The notes beneath the pieces are model-generated. The model saw nothing but the letters and a program-made list of their open reading frames with translations, ran no database searches and was not told the DNA's origin. A stretch of 10,921 bases of DNA, from the NCBI GenBank assembly GCA_009778355.1, contig WRJY01000283.1:1-10921 (forward strand), read 5' to 3'. Below, in pieces: positions 6,312-10,921 of the stretch; position 1 is the stretch's first letter; every line of letters starts with the position of its first letter. Source of the DNA: Desulfovibrionaceae bacterium (GTDB lineage Bacteria; Pseudomonadota; Gammaproteobacteria; Burkholderiales; Burkholderiaceae_C). The translations under genes were made by a program, and so were the position numbers.

Positions 6312-6796
6312 CGAACGCCCCCTCTCCCACGCCAGCGCCCGCATCCACGCACGCGGCGGTTCCACACGTGCCCGGCAGCAGCCATGCCTTCCGGCTGATG
6401 GTGGCCACGCTCACCCAGGACCTGTTCGACGGCCAGGTCGCTTACGTCGATCTGCCCGGCCTGGGCGGCCACGTTGGCGTGCTGCACCGCCACACGCCGC
6501 TGCTGACGCTGCTGGCCGAAGGGCCGCTGACCATGTACCCGATCGAAGGCCCGCCGCGCACTTTGCCGGTGGCCGGCGGCATCGCCGAAATCGGCCCCTG
6601 GGGCGTGACCGTGCTGGCCGACTTTGCCGGCCACGGCACTGCGGCGGAAAAGCGCCGCATGGACGCCGCCCGTCAGCGCGCCGCCGAGCGCCGCGCCAGC
6701 CAGCACGCCAGTTCGCGCACCGCCCAGGCCCGCGCCCGGCTGGACGATGAGCTGAACCTGTTCTGGCTCCGCGCCTTGCGCGAGTTCAGGCGGTAG
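6308..6796 (+). CDS. atpC: F-type ATP synthase epsilon subunit, divergent, paired with orphan gamma
   Basis: This 162-residue protein has the epsilon fold signature: FRLMVATLTQDLFDGQVAYV (residues 28-47), then GHVGVLHRHTPLLTLLAEGPL (split across 54-74; canonical form G-x-x-G-V-x-P-G-H-x-P-L-L-T), GGIAEIGPWGVTVLADFA (90-107), and a C-terminal helical hairpin rich in Arg and Ala (112-162), the part that inhibits ATP hydrolysis in known enzymes. Canonical epsilon is about 135-140 residues; the extra length is an N-terminal tail of about 27 residues rich in Pro, Ala, Ser, Thr and His. The start overlaps the gamma stop (ATGA) and has AGGA at 6301-6304, only three bases away, so reinitiation is likely. 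In the usual order atpD lies between gamma and epsilon; here no trace of it remains. The next gene begins 72 bases downstream. Confidence 0.88.
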   Translation: MTNAPSPTPAPASTHAAVPHVPGSSHAFRLMVATLTQDLFDGQVAYVDLPGLGGHVGVLHRHTPLLTLLAEGPLTMYPIEGPPRTLPVAGGIAEIGPWGVTVLADFAGHGTAAEKRRMDAARQRAAERRASQHASSRTAQARARLDDELNLFWLRALREFRR

Positions 6797-6868
6797 CGGC
6801 TGAACGCCCGCGTTAAACTGCCCCGTTGCCCTTGCGGGCGCAACCCGAAGAACCCAGGAGAACCCCCC

Positions 6869-8008
6869 ATGCCCGGACTGCTGCCCAACGTCGATCCCGA
6901 CGGTCTGCTCGAATTCTCGGTCGTCTATACCGACCGTGCGCTCAATCACATGTCGAAAAAGTTTCAGGGCGTGATGCGCGAGCTCTCGGCCATGCTGAAA
7001 GAGGTTTACGGTGCCGACGCCGTCGCGCTGGTTCCCGGCAGCGGCACCTTCGGCATGGAGGCGGTGGCGCGCCAGTTCGCGGGTGACCAGAAAGTGCTGG
7101 TCATCCGCAACGGCTTTTTCAGCTACCGCTGGAGCCAGATTCTGGAGATGGGCCGCATCACCGCGCCGCGCAACATCACCGTGCTCAAGGCGCGCCGCAT
7201 GGGCGACGGCCCGCAAGCGCCTTGGGCGCCCGCGCCCATCGAAGAAGCCGTGGCCGCCATCGCAGCCAGCAAACCCGCCGTGGTCTTTGCCCCGCATGTG
7301 GAAACGGCCAGCGGCATCATCCTGCCGGACGACTACCTCCGGCAACTGGCCAATGCCACGCACGCCGCCGGCGGCCTGTTCGTGCTGGACTGCGTGGCCT
7401 CCGGCGCCATGTGGGTGGACATGCGGATCAGCGCCGTCGACGTGCTCATCAGCGCGCCGCAAAAAGGCTGGAGCAGTTCGCCCTGCTGTGCCATGGTATG
7501 TCTGTCCGAGCGCGCGCTCAAAGTCATGGAAAACACCGTCAGCACCAGCTTTGCCGCCGACCTGAAAAAGTGGCGCCAGATCATGCAGGCGTATGAAACC
7601 GGCGGCCACGCCTACCACGCCACCATGCCGACCACGGCGCTGGTGGAGTTGCGCGACGCCATGAACGAAGCGCGCGCGCGCGGCCTCGCCACCGTGCGCC
7701 AGCAGCAGATCGACCTGGGCGATAAGGTGCGCCAGTTGCTTGAATCGCGCGGCCTGCCCAGCGTGGCGGCCGTTGGCTTCAAGGCGCCCGGCGTGGTGGT
7801 CAGCTACACCGCCGACCCGGATATTCAAAGTGGCAAAAAGTTCGCCGAACAAGGCGTGCAAGCCGCCAGCGGCGTGCCGCTGATGTGCGATGAACCGGCG
7901 GACTTCCGCACCTTCCGCGTCGGCCTGTTCGGGCTGGACAAGTGGGCCGACGTGGACCGCAGCGTCAGCCAGCTCGCGGCGGCGCTGGACCGGATGGGGT
8001 TGAAATAA
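6869..8008 (+). CDS. Class V PLP-dependent aminotransferase
   Basis: This 379-residue protein is a fold-type I, class V aminotransferase of the serine-pyruvate/alanine-glyoxylate group. Visible features are the cofactor-phosphate loop PGSGTFGMEAVARQF (56-70), APHVETASGI (141-150), Asp174 in FVLDCVASGAMW, which would bind the pyridine nitrogen, and the Schiff-base lysine Lys199 in LISAPQKGWSSSP (193-205). The C-terminal FRVGLFG (349-355) corresponds to the substrate-carboxylate region. Length is normal. AGGAG at 6856-6860, eight bases before the ATG, supports the start. A weak hairpin, GTTGC/GCAAC, lies at 6825-6844, and a possible -10-like TAAACT at 6814-6819 suggests its own promoter, though read-through from the epsilon gene 72 bases upstream is possible. 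Amino donor and acceptor are not determinable from the sequence. Confidence 0.9.
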   Translation: MPGLLPNVDPDGLLEFSVVYTDRALNHMSKKFQGVMRELSAMLKEVYGADAVALVPGSGTFGMEAVARQFAGDQKVLVIRNGFFSYRWSQILEMGRITAPRNITVLKARRMGDGPQAPWAPAPIEEAVAAIAASKPAVVFAPHVETASGIILPDDYLRQLANATHAAGGLFVLDCVASGAMWVDMRISAVDVLISAPQKGWSSSPCCAMVCLSERALKVMENTVSTSFAADLKKWRQIMQAYETGGHAYHATMPTTALVELRDAMNEARARGLATVRQQQIDLGDKVRQLLESRGLPSVAAVGFKAPGVVVSYTADPDIQSGKKFAEQGVQAASGVPLMCDEPADFRTFRVGLFGLDKWADVDRSVSQLAAALDRMGLK

Positions 8009-8036
8009 GGGGCGCATCCGCTCGCCGCTCTCTTTC

Positions 8037-8064
8037 CGTCATTCCCGCGCAATCGGAAATGACG
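8037..8064. repeat. GTCATTCCCG-type intergenic hairpin
   Basis: CGTCATTCCCG (8037-8047) pairs with CGGAAATGACG (8054-8064) at 10 of 11 positions around a six-base loop. The sequence resembles a short dispersed palindrome (GTCATTCCCGCG...) common between genes in many proteobacteria. It sits between the converging aminotransferase and apaH genes. Neither side has a proper T-tract: an A-run follows on the plus strand. It may therefore act as a bidirectional mRNA-stabilising or weak termination hairpin rather than a classic terminator. Confidence 0.5.
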
Positions 8065-8110
8065 ACGAAAAAATCAGGATGTATCGCCAACGTGTTTTGA
8101 TTCTTTGTGG

Positions 8111-8947
8111 TTACTGCGCGCCAGGCTCTTGCGCCTGATCGCACCGCACCTGAATCAGTTCGCGCTCGCCAGCGCCCAGGCGCACGGCGCTCAGGTGGCC
8201 GCCCCAGACGCAGCCGGTGTCCAGCGAGATGAGGTCGGGGCGGCCGGGCAGCCAGCCCAATGTGGACCAATGGCCGAAGGCGATGACGTCACCGGCGGTG
8301 CGGCGGCCGGGGGCGTCGAACCAGGGCAGGTAGCCGGGCGGGGCGCCGGCGGCGTCGCGGTCTTTGGTCTCGAATTCCATGCGCCCTTCGGGGCTGCAAA
8401 AGCGCAGCCGCGTGAGGGCGTTGACGATGACGCGCAGGCGCGCCGCGCCTTGCAGGCCGTCGTGCCACTGGTCGGGCTGGTTGCCGTACATCTGGTGCAT
8501 GAAAACGGCCCAGCCGGCGCCGCGCAGCGTGGTTTCGACTTCGGCGGCCAGCCGCAGAGTTTGGGCGGCGCTCCACTGCGGCAGCACGCCGGCATGGACC
8601 ATCAGCACGCCCTGCTCGCGCAACGCCAGCGGGCGGTGGCGCAGCCAGTCGATGAGCGCGGGGCGATCGGGCGCGGCGAGGATGTCGCCGACGGTGTCTT
8701 TGCGGTGCGGCTGGCGCGCGCCTTGCGACACGGCCAGCAGGTGCAGGTCGTGGTTGCCCAGCAGGCAGGCGGCGGCATCGCCCAGCGCCATGAGCCGGCG
8801 CAGCACGGCCAGCGACCGCGGGCCGCGGTTGACCAGATCGCCCAGCAGCGCCAGACGGTCGCGGCTGGGGGAGAAGGCGATTGCATCGAGCAGCCGCGCC
8901 AGCGCCGCGTCACAGCCTTGCACGTCGCCGATCAAGTAGAGTGCCAT
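8111..8947 (-). CDS. apaH: Symmetrical bis(5'-nucleosyl)-tetraphosphatase
   Basis: ApaH hydrolyses diadenosine tetraphosphate to two ADP and, in known cases, removes Np4 caps from RNA. This 278-residue protein matches the family length (about 280). Metallophosphatase motifs appear in order: YLIGDVQGC (4-12), ALLGDLVNRGPRSL (33-46), LLGNHDLHLLAV (62-73), LMVHAG (115-120), FGHWSTL (224-230) and LDTGCVWGG (242-250). The block LRVIVNALTRLRFCSPEG (171-188) is typical of ApaH rather than other phosphoesterases. In the first motif the second ligand position is Gln10 instead of His, a variant I believe occurs widely in proteobacterial ApaH proteins. The start at 8947 puts the first motif at the very N-terminus, as usual; the Shine-Dalgarno sequence is weak. 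It is divergent from the CNNM gene, with 38 bases between starts. Unlike E. coli, no ksgA or pdxA is adjacent. Confidence 0.95.
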   Translation of the reverse strand: MALYLIGDVQGCDAALARLLDAIAFSPSRDRLALLGDLVNRGPRSLAVLRRLMALGDAAACLLGNHDLHLLAVSQGARQPHRKDTVGDILAAPDRPALIDWLRHRPLALREQGVLMVHAGVLPQWSAAQTLRLAAEVETTLRGAGWAVFMHQMYGNQPDQWHDGLQGAARLRVIVNALTRLRFCSPEGRMEFETKDRDAAGAPPGYLPWFDAPGRRTAGDVIAFGHWSTLGWLPGRPDLISLDTGCVWGGHLSAVRLGAGERELIQVRCDQAQEPGAQ

Positions 8948-8985
8948 GATGTCGATTTTCCATCGGACGCAAAGTCCGGGCGCGC
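8948..8985. promoter_or_regulatory. 38-bp divergent spacer between apaH and the CNNM gene
   Basis: Both genes start outward from this 38-base gap, which is too short for two separate full promoters. It holds a small perfect hairpin, CGGAC/GTCCG (8964-8968 with 8974-8978), and no clear -35 or -10 pair or Shine-Dalgarno sequence for either gene. Promoters must overlap, or lie inside the opposite coding sequence. Confidence 0.35.
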
Positions 8986-10284
8986 ATGAACCTGGCTCTG
9001 ATCTTCTTTCTCACCCTGCTCAACGGCTTGTTCGCCATGTCGGAACTGGCGCTGGCCTCGGCGCGCAAGGCACTGCTGGCGGCCATGCAGGAAAGCGGTG
9101 ATGCCGGCGCGGGCGCGGCGCTGAAATTGATGGAGCGGCCGACGCAGTTTCTGGCCATCGTGCAGGTGGGCGTGACTTCCACCGGCATTCTCAACGGCAT
9201 CGTGGGCGAGGCGGCGTTCAGCGGCTCGGTGGCCCAGTGGCTCGCCGGTTTTGGCCTGAGCGCGCGCGTGGCGGCGCTGCTTGCCACCGCGCTGGTGGTT
9301 GCGGCGATCACCTTCATCACCATCGTCTTTGGCGAACTGGTGCCCAAGCGCATTGGCCAGATGTTTCCCGAAACGGTGGCGCGCTGGACGGCGCAGCCGA
9401 TGGCGTGGCTGGTCGCGGCGCTCAAGCCGTTTGTCGCCTTGCTGTCGCTGTGCACGCAGGCGGTGCTGAAACTGCTGCGCATCGACGAATCGCATGGCCG
9501 CGTCGTGACCGAGGAAGAAATTTCCGCCAGCCTGGAAGAAGGCGTGGATGCCGGCCTGATCGAGGAGCACGAACGCCAAATGGTGCGCAATGTGTTTCAC
9601 TTGGACGAGCGCCCGCTGACTTCGCTGATGGTGCCGCGCGGCGATATCGAATGGCTGGAGGCCGGCCAATCGGTCGAACAGGCGCTGCAATTCGTGGCCG
9701 GGCGCGGCGAATCGCACGCGCATTCGTGGTATCCGGTGTGCCGCGAAAGCCTGGACGACGTGGTCGGCATGATCTCGGTGGCGCGGCTGCTCAAATTGCA
9801 GGATCAGCCGCGGCAATTGCTGCAAGCGCATGTCGCGCCGGCTTCATTCGTGCCCGAAACCCTGAGCGGACTCGAAATGCTGGCGCAACTGCGCGACCAG
9901 TCCGGCCATCTGATGTTCATCGTCGATGAATATGGCGTCGTGCAGGGTCTGATGACGCCGCGCGATTTGCTGGAGGCCATCACCGGCGAATTAAAACCGG
10001 GCGCGCACGCCGATGCCTGGGCCATGCCCGCCAATGATGGCGCCTGGACGCTCGATGGCCTGATGCCGGTGAGCGAACTCAAGGTCCGCCTGTCGATTGA
10101 CAAATTGCCGCTGGAAGACAAGGGCCGCTATAACACGGTGGCCGGTCTGCTGTTGGCCCTGGCGGGGCAATTGCCAGCGGCGGGCGACGAGATCGAAGCC
10201 GCCGGCTGGATATTCAAGGTGCTTGCAATGGAAGGGCGGCGCATTGACCGTATTCTTGCGCGCAAAGCCCCATCGGACGGTTGA
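8986..10284 (+). CDS. CNNM/CBS/CorC-domain membrane protein (TlyC/UPF0053 family)
   Basis: This 432-residue protein has the standard three-part build. A CNNM (DUF21) transmembrane domain spans about 1-165, with AMSELALASARK at 17-28 and FGELVPKRIGQ at 115-125. A CBS-domain pair occupies about 210-335, including VPRGDIEWLE (216-225), FIVDEYGVVQGLMTPRDLLE (311-330) and GEL. A CorC_HlyC domain follows at about 345-425, with EDKGRYNTVAGLLL at 377-390. Relatives are annotated as hemolysin-like or CorC; characterised members of the CNNM superfamily move magnesium, so divalent-ion transport in the inner membrane is likelier than cell lysis. The conserved acidic cluster TEEEISASLEEG (175-186) links membrane and CBS parts. 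The start at 8986 gives a first helix at residue 2; the Shine-Dalgarno sequence is weak. Confidence 0.92.
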   Translation: MNLALIFFLTLLNGLFAMSELALASARKALLAAMQESGDAGAGAALKLMERPTQFLAIVQVGVTSTGILNGIVGEAAFSGSVAQWLAGFGLSARVAALLATALVVAAITFITIVFGELVPKRIGQMFPETVARWTAQPMAWLVAALKPFVALLSLCTQAVLKLLRIDESHGRVVTEEEISASLEEGVDAGLIEEHERQMVRNVFHLDERPLTSLMVPRGDIEWLEAGQSVEQALQFVAGRGESHAHSWYPVCRESLDDVVGMISVARLLKLQDQPRQLLQAHVAPASFVPETLSGLEMLAQLRDQSGHLMFIVDEYGVVQGLMTPRDLLEAITGELKPGAHADAWAMPANDGAWTLDGLMPVSELKVRLSIDKLPLEDKGRYNTVAGLLLALAGQLPAAGDEIEAAGWIFKVLAMEGRRIDRILARKAPSDG

Positions 10285-10309
10285 CTTGGCGCCGCGATTG
10301 AGCCCTGGA

Positions 10310-10337
10310 TTGCATTGTTTTTGAATTGTGTTATTAT
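10310..10337 (+). promoter_or_regulatory. Likely sigma-70 promoter of the H-NS-family gene
   Basis: TTGCAT (10310-10315) and TATTAT (10332-10337) are separated by 16 bases and match the consensus at four and five of six positions. They lie in a strikingly A+T-rich patch (10311-10337) inside an otherwise GC-rich sequence. An A+T-rich upstream region would also suit self-binding by H-NS-type proteins, which often repress their own genes. Confidence 0.5.
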
Positions 10338-10357
10338 CAGGCTTCCTTCCATTACTC

Positions 10358-10361
10358 GGAG
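10358..10361 (+). promoter_or_regulatory. Ribosome binding site fixing the H-NS start
   Basis: GGAG lies eight bases before the ATG at 10370. The alternative in-frame ATG at 10328 falls within the -10 box region, and its extra 14 residues do not resemble the family, so 10370 is preferred. Confidence 0.75.
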
Positions 10362-10369
10362 TATTCGAG

Positions 10370-10666
10370 ATGTCCACATATCAGGAACTGCTGAAGCAAC
10401 AGGCGGCTCTGGCTCAACAAGTCGAGGAAGCGCGCAGGCGCGAAGTGGCTGACGCCGTTGCCAGGGTACGTACGTTGATCAATGAATACCAATTGACCGC
10501 TCAGGACGTGTTTCCGGGCAACAGCAGGTCTCGCTCCAAGCGGGAAACAGGCATCAAGGTTGCGCCCAAATACCGCGATTCGGCCACTGGCCAAACGTGG
10601 ACGGGCCGTGGCAAGGCGCCCAAGTGGATCGAGGGCAAGGATCGCACCCCGTTTCTCATCGGCTGA
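10370..10666 (+). CDS. H-NS-family histone-like nucleoid-structuring protein
   Basis: This 98-residue protein has the two-part build of small betaproteobacterial H-NS homologues. An N-terminal oligomerisation helix (about 3-42, MSTYQELLKQQAAL then VEEARRREVADAVARVRTL) is followed by a basic Ser/Arg linker (about 50-60, SRSRSKRE). The C-terminal DNA-binding domain has KYRDSATGQTWTGRGKAPKW (67-86), where TGRGKAPKW is the AT-hook-like loop that enters the minor groove of A+T-rich DNA, and it ends WIEGKDRTPFLI. Such proteins bind curved A+T-rich DNA, bridge it and silence transferred genes. The gene has its own promoter and a strong terminator, so it is monocistronic. Many Burkholderiales carry several H-NS paralogues, so it need not be the main one. 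Confidence 0.93.
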   Translation: MSTYQELLKQQAALAQQVEEARRREVADAVARVRTLINEYQLTAQDVFPGNSRSRSKRETGIKVAPKYRDSATGQTWTGRGKAPKWIEGKDRTPFLIG

Positions 10667-10706
10667 CTTTGGCCTCTGCAGCTTTCGCCGCTGCGGCAGC
10701 ATCGAG

Positions 10707-10736
10707 AGAAGGCGCCCTTGGGCGCCTTCTTTTTTT
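10707..10736 (+). terminator. Intrinsic terminator after the H-NS-family gene
   Basis: AGAAGGCGCC (10707-10716) pairs perfectly with GGCGCCTTCT (10721-10730) around a CTTG tetraloop, followed directly by a run of T to 10736. This is a textbook Rho-independent terminator, 40 bases after the stop codon. Confidence 0.93.
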
Positions 10737-10786
10737 ATTTCCTGCGCGCTCGGCGCTGGTGTCGCGCCGGCCCAACATTTTCAATG

Positions 10787-10845
10787 ATCCTAGAAACGGC
10801 AGTTGAACGCGCTCACCAGTGCCGTGATCGGTGTGCCAGGCAAGG
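10787..10845 (+). repeat. 59-bp dispersed repeat, copy 2
   Basis: This segment aligns without gaps to the reverse complement of 102-160 with six transition differences. Read on the minus strand, a frame open from the window's right edge ends at the TAG whose complement is 10790-10792, with the tail LPGTPITALVSAFNCRF. On the plus strand, GCGCTCACC (10809-10817) pairs perfectly with GGTGAGCGC (10845-10853). It lies beyond the H-NS terminator, in sequence without an identified gene. Confidence 0.85.
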
Positions 10846-10860
10846 GTGAGCGCTGCGGCT

Positions 10861-10917
10861 CCAAAGGCGCCTGCGCGCCTTTGGACAGCGCGAACAGGCC
10901 CAGCCTCTGGCTGGGCC
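10861..10917. other. Two perfect tandem hairpins at the window's right edge
   Basis: CCAAAGGCGC (10861-10870) pairs with GCGCCTTTGG (10875-10884) around a four-base loop. GGCCCAGCC (10897-10905) pairs with GGCTGGGCC (10909-10917) around TCT. Neither is followed by a T-run on either strand within the window. They continue the series of hairpins begun by the terminator and repeat copy 2. They could be part of a structured RNA, or belong to a minus-strand gene entering from the right; a minus-strand frame is open here from 10921 to the stop at 10790-10792. The sequence is cut by the window end. Confidence 0.5.
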
Positions 10918-10921
10918 GCGC

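Noticed and set aside
6299..8017. A 572-codon open frame on the minus strand, opposite the epsilon gene and the aminotransferase
   Set aside because: The translation is rich in His, Gly, Arg and Ala with no domain pattern, and it mirrors two well-supported genes. GC-rich third positions routinely keep antisense frames open.
8945..8974. Gln in place of His in the first ApaH motif as a sign of inactivation
   Set aside because: I believe Gln at this position is found in many proteobacterial ApaH proteins, and all other metal and catalytic motifs are intact.
10328..10369. A longer start for the H-NS-family gene (14 extra residues)
   Set aside because: It overlaps the probable -10 box, lacks a good ribosome binding site and adds residues not seen in the family; GGAG fits the ATG at 10370.

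Overview
The window is GC-rich throughout (by eye about two thirds G+C) and densely packed. Codon use strongly favours G or C in the third position. The H-NS type, the ApaH and ATP synthase gamma sequences and the overall gene mix point to a betaproteobacterium of the order Burkholderiales, probably Comamonadaceae or a close relative. I see no phage genes, intact insertion sequence, tRNA, rRNA or CRISPR array. All genes are intact.

Layout. At 1-169 lies a hairpin-rich repeat, followed by a TatD-family metal-dependent hydrolase (170-1027, +). Facing it on the minus strand is a three-gene set with 4-base overlaps: a DUF2157 membrane protein, a DUF4401 membrane protein and a GDYXXLXY-family protein (3759 down to 1104). 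This gene trio recurs in bacteria and has no known function. A MATE-family efflux transporter (5272-3875, -) precedes it on the same strand.

At 5418-6796 (+) is the most unusual feature: divergent but well-formed genes for the F-type ATP synthase gamma and epsilon subunits. They are joined by an ATGA overlap, with no alpha, beta, delta or membrane-sector genes around them. In the standard operon the beta gene sits between gamma and epsilon. Here it is cleanly absent, so the pair encodes only the central rotor stalk. It is followed by a class V PLP-dependent aminotransferase (6869-8008, +).

The right part holds apaH (8947-8111, -), which hydrolyses diadenosine tetraphosphate. It is divergent, by only 38 bases, from a CNNM/CBS/CorC-type membrane protein (8986-10284, +). 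Next come a small H-NS-family nucleoid protein with its own A+T-rich promoter (10370-10666, +), a strong intrinsic terminator (10707-10736), and a run of perfect hairpins to the window end.

A 59-base repeat is present near both ends in opposite orientation (102-160 and 10787-10845). The copies differ by six transitions and each sits in strongly base-paired sequence. In one orientation each copy can also be read as a protein tail ending in NCRF-stop, so whether it is a structured non-coding repeat or a short coding module is open. The orphan gamma/epsilon rotor pair and this repeat family are the two observations most worth following.
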